From the NCBI GenBank assembly GCA_028279505.1, contig JANQNP010000006.1, positions 1 to 50,011 of the forward strand: a stretch of DNA of 50,011 nucleotides, written 5' to 3'. Every line of letters starts with the position of its first letter. Position 1 is the first letter of the stretch. Positions 1 through 7,661 of the stretch are shown in pieces. The translations under genes were made by a program, and so were the position numbers. The stretch comes from Dehalococcoidia bacterium (lineage in GTDB: Bacteria > Chloroflexota > Dehalococcoidia > UBA2979). Below the pieces are notes generated by a model. It ran no database searches. It was not told the origin of the DNA and worked only from the letters and a program-made list of their open reading frames with translations.

Positions 1-387
1 TATTTCTTTTCGGGGGCAAGCCCCCGACGACCCCCCGGCCGCGACGCGCTTCGCGGTCGCGCTGGGATCGGGGGCACCGGCCAACACAGCCACCTGAGCG
101 TCGTTCGCCCCACCGAACGAACCCGATGAACTCGCTGGGGCTGAACGATGCTCCGATGAGCAGTGGGGCTTCGGCGACTGACCGGGCTGCGCCAGCCAGA
201 GTCGAGGCTCTTCGTTGCCATGATCGCAGCTGGCGTCACGAGTTCCGGGTGCTCGGTGCGATCGGGCAAGGGTGTGTGATAGCTCGGGCTATCGAAACGA
301 CATCGCCCGCTGGTCGGGGTCGGGGGCGATGGGCGAAGCGTTCGTTGTTGATGGCGCATACTGGCGCGACGGGAAGAGGCGAACTCA
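1..387. other. Non-coding leader before the first gene, with stem-loops
   Basis: No convincing gene is seen here. Bases 11-26 form a 7-bp G/C stem with an AA centre. Bases 41-60 form a second stem (GCGAC/GTCGC outer arms, one bulge). The T-rich stretch lies upstream of the first stem rather than after it, so this is not a classical plus-strand terminator; the pair may mark the end of a gene outside the window. The rest (61-387) shows no clear promoter. A purine-rich GAAGAGG at about 374-380 serves the next gene. Confidence 0.4.
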
Positions 388-1146
388 ATGAGCGATGACA
401 ACGTGCTGGTCACCTCGGTCGAGGATGGGATCGGGCGGTTGCGGTTGAACCGGCCGGACAAGCGGAACGCGCTCAACGAGCCACTGGCGCGGGCCATCCT
501 CGAGGGGATGGAGCGGATGGATGCGGACGACGCGGTCCACGTGATCCTGATCGAGGGGACCGACGGGGCGTTCTGCGCCGGGGCGGACATGGGTGAGGCG
601 CTGGCGGCGGCCGAGGCCGGCGACCGGCGGTTCAACCCGTCGCACGATGCGGCGTCGCGGGTGGCGTCCTCGGAGAAGCCGACGATCGCGAAGATCGATG
701 GGCCGGCCTACGGGGCGGGCGCGTTGCTGGCGTGTGGGTGCGATCTGCGGGTGATGTCGGACCGCTCGAAGATGCGGTTCCCAGGGTCGGACTACGGGCT
801 GGTCGTGGGGGCCGCAGACCTGACGCCGCTGGTGGGGCCGGTGCTGGCGAAGGAGCTGATCTTCACCTCGCGGGTGGTGGAGGCGGAGGAGGCGCTGCGG
901 CTGGGCCTCGTGAACCGCGTGGTGCCCTCGGAGGAGATCGAGGCGACGGCGGTGGAGCTGGCGACGCAGGTAGCGGCGGCTTCGCCGCTGGCGGCGCGCT
1001 GGGCGAAGCAGGTGATCAACGCGGCGGCGAGCGGCGGCGACGCGCACGGGCTCGAGGCGCAGGCCGACCTCGTGCTGCGCGGGGGCGCCGACCACATGGC
1101 ACGGTTCGGGCGGGCGACGTCCCGGATCGTCGGACGCTCGAAGTAG
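388..1146 (+). CDS. Enoyl-CoA hydratase/isomerase (crotonase) family protein
   Basis: A 252-residue crotonase-fold protein, expected to act on acyl-CoA thioesters in the cytosol. The N-terminal RLNRPDKRNALN and the oxyanion-hole segments FCAGADM (62-68) and GPAYGAGALLACGCDLRV (105-122) are typical of the family. In hydratases two catalytic Glu lie just after this point. Here residues 131-146 read FPGSDYGLVVGAADLT and neither Glu is evident, so the reaction may not be hydration; isomerase, thioesterase-like or other crotonase chemistry is possible. The start is ATG with GAAGAGG upstream. It is first in a same-strand run, 11 bases before the DinB-like gene. Confidence 0.85.
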   Translation: MSDDNVLVTSVEDGIGRLRLNRPDKRNALNEPLARAILEGMERMDADDAVHVILIEGTDGAFCAGADMGEALAAAEAGDRRFNPSHDAASRVASSEKPTIAKIDGPAYGAGALLACGCDLRVMSDRSKMRFPGSDYGLVVGAADLTPLVGPVLAKELIFTSRVVEAEEALRLGLVNRVVPSEEIEATAVELATQVAAASPLAARWAKQVINAAASGGDAHGLEAQADLVLRGGADHMARFGRATSRIVGRSK

Positions 1147-1157
1147 GAGCACGAGAG

Positions 1158-1712
1158 ATGACGACCGAGGCGTCCCAACCGTCCGAGGCTCGCGAGCTGA
1201 GCGAGGAGGAGCAGCGGGTTCGCGGCTACCTGGTCGACCAAGCCGGGAAGCGCGACTGGATCGATCTCTGGCCACGGATGATCGCGGAGCGCGGCGCGCT
1301 GCTGCAGGTGATCGACCGCGTCAGCGACGAACAGGCCGACTGGTCGCCGGGCGGGGACGAGTGGAGCACCCGCCAGGTGGTCGAGCACGTGCTCGCCGTC
1401 TCGCGCGGCACGCTGCAGCTGATCGAAGACCTCGCGGCCGGGCGCGGCGAGGACGAGCGCGAGGAGCGGCCGGCGACGAAGATGCCGACGTCGTTCAAGC
1501 GGCTGCGATCGCACCTCGTCGAGCACTCGGTGAAGCTGGCGTCGCTGCCGGAGCGGCTGCCGGGGATCGTGAACCTGCAGATGACCTCGCCGCACTCGAG
1601 CTTCGGCGAGCTGAACGCGCGCGAGTGGTTCCTGTTCAACCGGATTCACGACACCGATCACCTGAAACAGATCGAGGCGATCCAGGCGGCCGACGGCTAC
1701 CCGAGTGGCTGA
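1158..1712 (+). CDS. DinB-like four-helix metalloprotein
   Basis: A 184-residue protein of the DinB/YfiT type: four-helix bundle proteins that usually bind a divalent metal through a His triad and often transfer bacterial thiols or act as hydrolases. Supporting features are the W(S/T)P-GDEWS segment, a His in VVEHVL and the C-terminal RIHDTDHLKQIEAI, which supply three likely metal ligands. I chose the ATG at 1158, preceded by GGAGCACGAG, over longer upstream readings that lie inside the crotonase gene. It overlaps the next gene by 8 bases, so translation is probably coupled. The substrate is unknown. Confidence 0.75.
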   Translation: MTTEASQPSEARELSEEEQRVRGYLVDQAGKRDWIDLWPRMIAERGALLQVIDRVSDEQADWSPGGDEWSTRQVVEHVLAVSRGTLQLIEDLAAGRGEDEREERPATKMPTSFKRLRSHLVEHSVKLASLPERLPGIVNLQMTSPHSSFGELNAREWFLFNRIHDTDHLKQIEAIQAADGYPSG

Positions 1713-2208
1713 CGAACTCGGGTTCGGGGAGCTGCACGCGCGAGCTGCGCAGACCGTCGCACGGTTGACCGAGCGCGGGCTGCGGATGGCGACCGCGGAG
1801 TCGACCGTTGGGGGCCTCGTGGGGTTCGCGGTCACCTCGGTGCCCGGGGCGTCGAAGGTGTTCATCGGCGGGATCACGGCGTACGGGGGCGGGTCGAAGA
1901 CCTCGTTGCTGGGGGTGCCGGAGGAGACGTTGCGCGAGCACGGCTCCGTCGCGGAGCCGACCGTGCTGGCGATGGCGCGCGGTGCGCGGGAGGCGTTCGG
2001 GGTCGACCTGGCGGTGGCGGAGTCAGGGATCGCGAGCCCGACGCAGAACAGCGAGCGGCCGGGCGGGCTGTACTACATTGGCCTCGTGGCGGACGGGGTG
2101 GAACGGGCGGAGCGGCACCTGTTCGAGGGCGAGCGGGTCGCGACGATGCGGCAGGCGGCGCTGGTTGCCCTCGATCTGATCGACGGGTACCTCGAGGAGC
2201 GCGACTAG
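1705..2208 (+). CDS. CinA C-terminal (PncC-type) amidohydrolase family protein
   Basis: This 167-residue protein matches the stand-alone CinA C-terminal domain, whose known members deamidate nicotinamide mononucleotide in pyridine-nucleotide recycling. The active-site region reads TAESTVGGLVG where the family usually has TAESCTGGL, and the later loop reads ESGIASPTQNSERPGGLYYIGL where GIAGPxGG is usual. The AES Ser is kept, but the loop changes make the NMN substrate less certain. Translation probably starts at GTG 1705 inside the end of the DinB-like gene. Confidence 0.75.
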   Translation: MADELGFGELHARAAQTVARLTERGLRMATAESTVGGLVGFAVTSVPGASKVFIGGITAYGGGSKTSLLGVPEETLREHGSVAEPTVLAMARGAREAFGVDLAVAESGIASPTQNSERPGGLYYIGLVADGVERAERHLFEGERVATMRQAALVALDLIDGYLEERD

Positions 2209-2264
2209 GGCCGGAGGCGAGGCGGATCCGCCTCGGTGTTCGCGAGCAAGCAGCGGGGGTTCGC

Positions 2265-3296
2265 ATGACGCAGGAGGAACGCGGGCCGGTCTACGCGCCG
2301 GAGCTCGAGGGCGGCGAGTGGCTGCAGGGCGACCCGGTGACGATCCGAGGCTCCGGCAAGCCGGTCTTGATCGACTTCTGGGACTACACCTGCGTGAACT
2401 GCCTGCGGACGCTGCCCTACGTGACCGAGTGGCACCGGCGCTACGCGGAGCACGGGCTGCAGATCGTCGGCGTGCACACGCCGGAGTTCTCATTCGCGAA
2501 GAACCCCGAGCATGTAAAGCGGGCGATCGCGGCGCAGGCGATCGAGTACCCGGTGGTGCTGGATGCCGACCTGAAGATCTGGCAGGCCTTCGCCAACAAG
2601 TACTGGCCGGCGAAGTACTTCATCAACGTCGAGGGGAAGATCCAGGCGCGTCACTACGGCGAAGGCGCCTACGGGGAGTCCGAGCAGCTGATCCAGGCGC
2701 TGCTGTCCCAGCAGGAGGGGTTCGACGCGGCGCTGCCGGAGATCATGGAGCCGGTGCGCGCTGAGGATGCCCCGGGGGCCGTCTGCTACCGCGTGACGCC
2801 GGAGCTCTACTGCGGCCTGCAGCGCGGGGCGATCGGGAACGTGCTGGGGATCGCGCCGGACCAGCCGGCGACGTACGTCGACCCCAGGAAGCACGTGGAG
2901 GGGATGCTCTACTTCGAGGGGGACTGGATTCTCCAGGGGGAGAGCGCGGCGCGGCCGTACGGGGCACGTAAGACAAGCCGGATGCACCTCGATTACATGG
3001 CGGCGGACCTCAACCTGGTGCTGCACCCACCGATCACGGGCGAGACCGGGGAGCTGCGCGTGTTCCTCGATGGGGCGCCGATCGCGGCGACGGCCGGGGA
3101 GGACGTGACCGACGGCGTGGTGCGCGTGGACGTGCCGAGGATGTACAACCTCGTGCGGGACCACGACGTGGAACGGCACTCGCTGATGCTGGAGACCGAC
3201 GCGGACGGGCTCGCGGCGTTCGCGTTCACATTCACGTCCTGTGTCACGCCGCCGCCTGACGAGGCTCCGGGCGAGGCGCCAGCGGAGGGGAGCTAG
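2265..3296 (+). CDS. DipZ-type thioredoxin-family protein
   Basis: A 343-residue soluble protein. Residues about 15-165 are a thioredoxin/TlpA-like domain with the redox pair C43-V-N-C46 in the sequence DYTCVNCLRTLPYV, followed by GVHTPEFSF and KYWPAKYFIN (cis-Pro loop). This strongly resembles the C-terminal thioredoxin part of DipZ proteins. Residues about 190-340 form the beta-rich domain that follows thioredoxin in that family. The CcdA-like membrane domain of full DipZ is absent and no signal peptide is visible, so it probably acts in the cytosol or lacks a recognisable export signal. The C-terminal tail is Pro/Glu-rich. It ends 2 bases before the next ORF. Confidence 0.85.
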   Translation: MTQEERGPVYAPELEGGEWLQGDPVTIRGSGKPVLIDFWDYTCVNCLRTLPYVTEWHRRYAEHGLQIVGVHTPEFSFAKNPEHVKRAIAAQAIEYPVVLDADLKIWQAFANKYWPAKYFINVEGKIQARHYGEGAYGESEQLIQALLSQQEGFDAALPEIMEPVRAEDAPGAVCYRVTPELYCGLQRGAIGNVLGIAPDQPATYVDPRKHVEGMLYFEGDWILQGESAARPYGARKTSRMHLDYMAADLNLVLHPPITGETGELRVFLDGAPIAATAGEDVTDGVVRVDVPRMYNLVRDHDVERHSLMLETDADGLAAFAFTFTSCVTPPPDEAPGEAPAEGS

Positions 3297-3298
3297 CG

Positions 3299-4078
3299 AT
3301 GCCGAGCGCGGCGATCAACGGGATCGAGCTGTTCTACGACGAGCAGAACCCGCACGAGCATGACGAGACGGTCGTGTTCCTGCACGGGGCCGGCGGGAAC
3401 CACGTGTCGTGGTGGCAGCAGGTGCCGATCTTCCGGGAGACCTACCGCTGCATCTCGATCGACCACCGAGGGTTCGGCCGCTCGCTCGATCCGTCGGGCG
3501 AGGGGAGCCAGCGGTTCGTCGATGACCTCGAGGCGTTGCTCGACAAATTGGGGATCGAGCGCGCGGCGCTCGTCGCGCAGTCGATGGGCGGACGGTCGGC
3601 GCTCGGGTTCGCGGTACGGCGGCCGGAGCGGGTGTCGGCGCTGGTGATGGCCGACACCTGGGGGTTCTTCAACTGGCCGGAGCTACTCGAGCAGGTGGCG
3701 GCGATCCGCGAACGGCAGTCCGACGCGAACGCGCCGCTGACCGCGCGCGCCCTCGGTAGTGCGTTCCAGGCGCGAAACGCCGCGGGGACGTTCCTGTACC
3801 GGCAGATCTTTGACCTCAACCCCCCGCGCGCGGCGCAGTCGGATGACCCGAACGCGCCGACGAAGGAGGCGGTGGCGGGGCTGACGGTTCCGACGCTGTT
3901 CCTCGTGGGTAGCGAAGATGGGCTGACGCCGCCCGAGATCATTTGGCAGGTCCATGAGATTGTGCCGGGGTCGCGGTACGAGGAGGTGGCGGGGTGCGGG
4001 CACTCCGTCTACTTCGAGGACCCGGAGACGTTCAACCGAATCGTCGGTACGTTCCTCGCGGAGCACGTACGCGGGTAG
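3299..4078 (+). CDS. Alpha/beta hydrolase
   Basis: A 259-residue alpha/beta-hydrolase fold protein. Seen in sequence: the oxyanion HGAGG at about 29-33, the nucleophile elbow AQSMGG with Ser95, an acidic residue in VGSEDGLTPPE, and the catalytic His in GCGHSVYFEDPE. The set is complete, so it is probably an active serine hydrolase or esterase-like enzyme. Nothing in the sequence fixes the substrate. It lies 2 bases after the thioredoxin gene in the same strand run, suggesting co-transcription. Confidence 0.85.
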   Translation: MPSAAINGIELFYDEQNPHEHDETVVFLHGAGGNHVSWWQQVPIFRETYRCISIDHRGFGRSLDPSGEGSQRFVDDLEALLDKLGIERAALVAQSMGGRSALGFAVRRPERVSALVMADTWGFFNWPELLEQVAAIRERQSDANAPLTARALGSAFQARNAAGTFLYRQIFDLNPPRAAQSDDPNAPTKEAVAGLTVPTLFLVGSEDGLTPPEIIWQVHEIVPGSRYEEVAGCGHSVYFEDPETFNRIVGTFLAEHVRG

Positions 4079-4121
4079 CGGCCCAACCGGCGGTTCCGGC
4101 GAAGGGGACGAGAGCAGGACG

Positions 4122-4523
4122 ATGCGAAAACTGAACGTCTTCTTCGACGTGGACAACACGCTGATCATGTGGGACGGCAAGCTGCGGAACCACGCACACG
4201 AGGTGTTCACGAAGCTGCGCGAGGACGGGCACACGATCTACGTGTGGTCCGGCGTGGGGATCCGCCGCTGGGACATGCGCCGGCACAAGCTGGACGAGTT
4301 CGTCGAGGACTACTTCCTGAAGCCGCTCGAGGATCACCACGAGCGGTTGAAGACGTACGACGTGCACGTGTTCCCGGACTACGTGATCGACGATCACAAG
4401 AGCGTGGTTGATGCGTTCTTCGGGTATCACATTCCGGACATGGCCGGGCCGGACGACCGAGAGCTCCTCGAGGTGTACGCGCACATCACCGAGGTGGCGC
4501 AGCAGGAGGTCGACGAGGGCTAG
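4122..4523 (+). CDS. Small HAD-like hydrolase
   Basis: A 133-residue protein starting MRKLNVFFDVDNTL. D9 and D11 form HAD motif I, WSG may serve as motif II, and IDDHKS near residue 92 supplies a late acidic motif. There is no large cap domain, so it is a minimal HAD of the kind that acts on macromolecular or small phosphorylated substrates. I chose the ATG at 4122 (preceded by GAGCAGGAC) because the upstream in-frame part overlaps the hydrolase gene and lacks family features. It is the last gene of the 388-4523 run, followed by a terminator-like hairpin. Confidence 0.75.
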   Translation: MRKLNVFFDVDNTLIMWDGKLRNHAHEVFTKLREDGHTIYVWSGVGIRRWDMRRHKLDEFVEDYFLKPLEDHHERLKTYDVHVFPDYVIDDHKSVVDAFFGYHIPDMAGPDDRELLEVYAHITEVAQQEVDEG

Positions 4524-4579
4524 GGGCGCCCTCGGAGGCTCCGCCGGGGCGCGCGGCGGGCGCGCGCCGGAGATGGGGG

Positions 4580-4604
4580 CGCGGGCTTCGCCCGCGTCCG
4601 TTTT
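4580..4604 (+). terminator. Rho-independent terminator-like hairpin
   Basis: Stem CGCGGGC (4580-4586), loop TTC, stem GCCCGCG (4590-4596), then TCCG and TTTT at 4601-4604. It lies 57 bases after the HAD gene and fits the end of the plus-strand run. Confidence 0.6.
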
Positions 4605-4632
4605 CGCCGGAAGGCCCACCCGCCCGCCCTTT

Positions 4633-4716
4633 GTCGAAATGAAGGGGTCGCCGCGCGGTCTCTCGCCTGCGGCGAGCCCTTCGGGACGACCGCACGGCTC
4701 CCCCGTTCATTTCGAC
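4633..4716. repeat. Long imperfect inverted repeat between convergent genes
   Basis: The left arm 4633-4660 and right arm 4688-4716 are near-perfect reverse complements: outer GTCGAAATGAA/TTCATTTCGAC, inner GGTC/GACC, with only a few mismatches between. The 27-base centre holds its own short stem, CTCGCC-TGC-GGCGAG. Transcribed from either strand it would fold into one long hairpin. It could be a bidirectional terminator, a REP/MITE-like repeat unit or a cruciform. There is no ORF inside. The remainder of 4524-4804 is GC-rich and holds nothing else I recognise. Confidence 0.7.
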
Positions 4717-4804
4717 CGGATCTCACTCTCGGACCTCAAGCGAGGGCTGTCGGGCCCGAAGGCGACGAGACCGCCAACGCAGCCGAGCTACGGGTCGGGG
4801 GTGT

Positions 4805-5569
4805 CTAGCTGTTGTCGTTGAGGTCGACGTTGCCCTGGAGCATGGCGGCGATGCGGCCGCGTTCGAGCATGGCGGCGGCGGGGGCGGATTCGGCGGCGGC
4901 GTCCTGGGCCTGGGCGTAGGTGCCGAGGGCGATGCGGACGCGGTTGTCTTCGTTCATGCGGAGAAGTGGCTCGACGATCGAGTAGATCGAGCAGCCTTCG
5001 CGGCGGTCGGGGGAGCCGCTGGCGTAGACAGACCAGTCAATCGCGTTCTCGCGGATGTCGTAGTGGGAGAAGAGGCGGTAGTCGAGGTCCCAGCGCTCGG
5101 GGTCCTGGAAGCAGGGGTAGTCCCAGTCGATGGCGATCGGGCGGTCGGAGATGCTGATCGGGTCGAGGGCGACGAGCCAGAGCGAGGTGGCGAGCGCGAG
5201 CGGGGTCTGGCCGTAGCGGCCGCCCGACGCGGTCCACGAGAGCGCGTAGGCCGAGGCCATGGCGTTGGTCACGCGCTGGTCGACGTGGAGGCCGGCCGCG
5301 AGGAGGGTGCGGGTGACGAGGACGTGCGCGATGAACCGCGCCTCCTCGTCGGTGGTGGTCTCCTCGCCGGTCGGGAGCGTGAGGGCGGCGTCCTCGTCGG
5401 GGGCGAAGCAGGCGAAGGTGGAGCGGAGGCCGCAGTCGTGGCCGACGGCCCCCGGCTGTCCGAGGGTGTCGAGCAGGCGATCGAGGGCGCTCGGGTCGTC
5501 GACCGCGCCGCGGTCGCGGGCAGCCGGCCAGAGTTCGAGGGCGAGCGTCAGGGCCTCGTGATCTGCCAC
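4805..5569 (-). CDS. Protein of unknown function
   Basis: A 254-residue protein if read from GTG at 5569; a TTG at 5605 would add 12 residues. I do not recognise the family. It appears soluble and mostly helical, with no signal peptide or membrane segment. Visible features are an acidic middle (PTGEETTTDEEAR), an aromatic-rich stretch (IDWDYPCFQDPERWDLDYR), a Ser/Gly segment YASGSPDRREGC and an Ala-rich C-terminal helix. Coding use matches its neighbours. It is transcribed toward the inverted repeat at 4633-4716 and divergently from the DUF192 lipoprotein gene. Confidence 0.6.
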   Translation of the reverse strand: MADHEALTLALELWPAARDRGAVDDPSALDRLLDTLGQPGAVGHDCGLRSTFACFAPDEDAALTLPTGEETTTDEEARFIAHVLVTRTLLAAGLHVDQRVTNAMASAYALSWTASGGRYGQTPLALATSLWLVALDPISISDRPIAIDWDYPCFQDPERWDLDYRLFSHYDIRENAIDWSVYASGSPDRREGCSIYSIVEPLLRMNEDNRVRIALGTYAQAQDAAAESAPAAAMLERGRIAAMLQGNVDLNDNS

Positions 5570-5629
5570 GGAAGGAGCGTCGCAGCGGCACGCGGATCGT
5601 GTCAACGCGGCAGTGAGCGCGATCCGGGC

Positions 5630-5635
5630 TACGCT
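5630..5635 (+). promoter_or_regulatory. -10-like TACGCT six bases before a GTG start (leaderless)
   Basis: TACGCT ends 6 bases before the GTG at 5642, with no Shine-Dalgarno between. Transcription would begin at or next to the start codon. The same TACGCTCG core sits before 8189, 20671 and 23299. Confidence 0.5.
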
Positions 5636-5641
5636 CGATCG

Positions 5642-6310
5642 GTGAATTCGGCGGCGCTCTGGGTTCTCTCCGCGGTGACCGTGCTGGCGCTCGCTGCTGT
5701 CGCCTGCGGTGACGATGACCCCGCGAACTCGACGCCGGTGCCGGCGTTTACGCGGGCACCGACGGAGGGGACGCCGACCGGGGGAACGCCCACTGAGGGG
5801 GCGGGGCAGCCCTCGGGGGGTGGCACGGCGACGGCGTCAGCGACCGCGGCGGCGACGCCGCACGTGGTGGTGACGGCGAGCCCGGATGAGCCGGTGGCCT
5901 CGACGGCGTCGATCCCGGCGAGCGAGCTGCCGCTGGCGGTGATGACGGCGGGTGACGGCAGCGAGCACGTGCTGCCGATCGAGGTGCCGGGCCGGAGCGA
6001 GTACGGCATCGGGCTGTCGGGCCGCCTCGAACTGGGCGAGCGCGGGATGCTGTTCTGGTACGCCGAACCGACGACGCAGTCGTTCTGGATGCGGAACACG
6101 TACTACGACCTGTCGATCGCGTTCGTCGACGGCGACGGGATGATCGTGGAGATCCTGACGCTGGAGGCGGAGTCGTTGGAGACGCGCGGCCCCGGCGCCG
6201 AGTACCGCTACGCGATCGAGGCGCCGGCGGGCTGGTTCGAGGAGCGCGGGATCGGCGCGGGCGACCGAGCGGTGTTGGACTTCGAGATCCCCGACTTCCT
6301 GCGGCAGTAA
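5642..6310 (+). CDS. DUF192 lipoprotein
   Basis: A 222-residue protein with a hydrophobic N-terminus ending AVAC-GDDD, a likely lipobox with Cys near residue 22, so it is probably an exported lipoprotein. A Thr/Pro/Gly/Ala-rich linker (about 25-85) leads to a DUF192 domain (about 105-220) with the family signature MLFWYAEPTTQSFWMRNTYY and a late GAGDRAVLDF. DUF192 proteins are small beta-rich, mostly secreted proteins of unsettled function. The GTG at 5642 is chosen because it starts the signal sequence and sits 6 bases after TACGCT. Confidence 0.85.
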   Translation: MNSAALWVLSAVTVLALAAVACGDDDPANSTPVPAFTRAPTEGTPTGGTPTEGAGQPSGGGTATASATAAATPHVVVTASPDEPVASTASIPASELPLAVMTAGDGSEHVLPIEVPGRSEYGIGLSGRLELGERGMLFWYAEPTTQSFWMRNTYYDLSIAFVDGDGMIVEILTLEAESLETRGPGAEYRYAIEAPAGWFEERGIGAGDRAVLDFEIPDFLRQ

Positions 6311-6326
6311 CGACCGGCGTGGTGGC

Positions 6327-6332
6327 TATACT
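6327..6332 (+). promoter_or_regulatory. Candidate -10 box TATACT
   Basis: TATACT lies in the gap before the dienelactone hydrolase gene, about 48 bases upstream of its ATG, which has its own GGGGAG ribosome site. No strong -35 is visible. Confidence 0.4.
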
Positions 6333-6379
6333 CTGCCGAGCGCGGGCCGGACGGGCCGTGACCACCACGGGGAGCACCG

Positions 6380-7054
6380 ATGCCGGATTTCACGATTGAA
6401 CATGGCGGTCTCGAGATCGCGGGGTACCTCTCGGAGCCCGACGACGAGGAGCCCACAGCCGGCCTAATCGTGATCCAGGAGTGGTGGGGGCTGACGGACG
6501 ACATCAAGGAGATCGCGGACCGGTACTCGGCCGCGGGCTACCTGGCGTTCGCGCCCGACCTCTACCACGGGCAGGCGGCGACCGAGCCGGACGAGGCGCG
6601 CAAGCTGGCGATGGCGATGGAGCGCGACATCGCGGCGCAGGAGATCGACACCGCGATCGCCTGGATGAAAGAGGAGCAGGGCCTCGCGAAGGTCGGGTGC
6701 GTCGGCTATTGCATGGGCGGCGGGCTGACACTGGCGACGGCGATTCGACCGACCTCGAATGTGGACGCCGTGCACGTGTACTACGGGGGTGGGATGCCCT
6801 CGGCGGAGCAGATCGCGACGATCACGGTACCGGTGCTGGGGTCGTACGGCGGCGAGGACGCCGGGATCCCGGTCGATCAGGTGGACATGCTGCGCGCGAC
6901 GCTCGAGGAGCAGGGCGTGCCGAACGACATCAAGGTGTACCCAGGCGCGGAGCACTCGTTCTTCAACGACACACGACCGGCGTATCACGAAGCGGCCGCG
7001 ATGGACTCGTGGATGAAGTCCGTCGAGTGGTTCGAGGAGTACCTCGCGAGCTAG
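6380..7054 (+). CDS. Dienelactone hydrolase family protein
   Basis: A 224-residue single-domain alpha/beta hydrolase of the carboxymethylenebutenolidase type. The family uses a Cys-Asp-His triad, and all parts are visible: Cys111 in GYCMGGG, Asp in YGGEDAGIPVDQ, and His in GAEHSFFND. Glu36 in QEWWGL is the conserved residue that restrains the Cys. Known members open lactones in aromatic breakdown, but many homologues have other ester substrates and no aromatic-pathway genes are nearby. The start ATG is preceded by GGGGAGCACC. Confidence 0.88.
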   Translation: MPDFTIEHGGLEIAGYLSEPDDEEPTAGLIVIQEWWGLTDDIKEIADRYSAAGYLAFAPDLYHGQAATEPDEARKLAMAMERDIAAQEIDTAIAWMKEEQGLAKVGCVGYCMGGGLTLATAIRPTSNVDAVHVYYGGGMPSAEQIATITVPVLGSYGGEDAGIPVDQVDMLRATLEEQGVPNDIKVYPGAEHSFFNDTRPAYHEAAAMDSWMKSVEWFEEYLAS

Positions 7055-7074
7055 CGCCCGATGGAGGCACGTTG

Positions 7075-7629
7075 TCAGCGCGGCAGCGTGGCCCAGTAGT
7101 CGCCGGCCCGCTCGTACATCACTGACCAGATATCAGTGTCGGGAGCGGTTCGAGCGGCCTCGCGAATCTCGTCGCTCGCGTCCGGGCTGAAGGCGACGAC
7201 GTAGCCGTCGAAGTACTCGACATCCCCGCCGCCGATCTGCCGGAGGCGCGATCCGTACTGGTACGGGTCTTCCCACGGTTGGTAGAGGAGCCACCACACC
7301 GCCTCGTGACGTGCATCTCCTTCACCCTCGAAGAAGACGAAGTGGACGGCGAAGTCCTGATCGCCCGGACCGAAGCCGTAGGAGCAGTTCTGAGACGGAC
7401 CGGAGCCGAGCGCTACCAGTTCGCTCGGGAAGTTCGTCTGAGCGAAGAACCAGCCCAGACGGCTCTCGGACGACTCCAGGTTGAAGACCTGCTGACACGG
7501 GTTCCAGTCGGGGCCAACGAACTCTGGCTGATCCGGATCCGGCACCGTCACAGCCGCGAACACGACGGCGGCGGCAATGGCGAACAGGCCGAGGATGGTC
7601 AGACGGCTTCGGTCGAACAGGCCGTTCAT
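7075..7629 (-). CDS. Membrane-anchored protein of unknown function
   Basis: A 184-residue protein. Residues about 9-28 (LTILGLFAIAAAVVFAAVTV) form one hydrophobic segment, a signal anchor or signal peptide, and the rest should lie outside the membrane. Two Cys (WNPCQQ and QNCSYGF) could form a disulfide. The domain is rich in Trp, Tyr and Phe (VHFVFFEG, AVWWLLYQPWEDPYQYG). I do not recognise a family. There is no clear Shine-Dalgarno; TAGACT occurs 9 bases before the ATG. It follows the GAF gene on the same strand after about 30 bases. Confidence 0.65.
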   Translation of the reverse strand: MNGLFDRSRLTILGLFAIAAAVVFAAVTVPDPDQPEFVGPDWNPCQQVFNLESSESRLGWFFAQTNFPSELVALGSGPSQNCSYGFGPGDQDFAVHFVFFEGEGDARHEAVWWLLYQPWEDPYQYGSRLRQIGGGDVEYFDGYVVAFSPDASDEIREAARTAPDTDIWSVMYERAGDYWATLPR

Positions 7630-7661
7630 ACTGACAGCAGTCTAACGGACCGGGATGGGGC

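Noticed and set aside
126..398. Possible 90-residue gene before the crotonase
   Set aside because: Composition is non-protein-like (Arg/Gly/Ala with scattered Cys), it overlaps the crotonase start, and no ribosome site fits.
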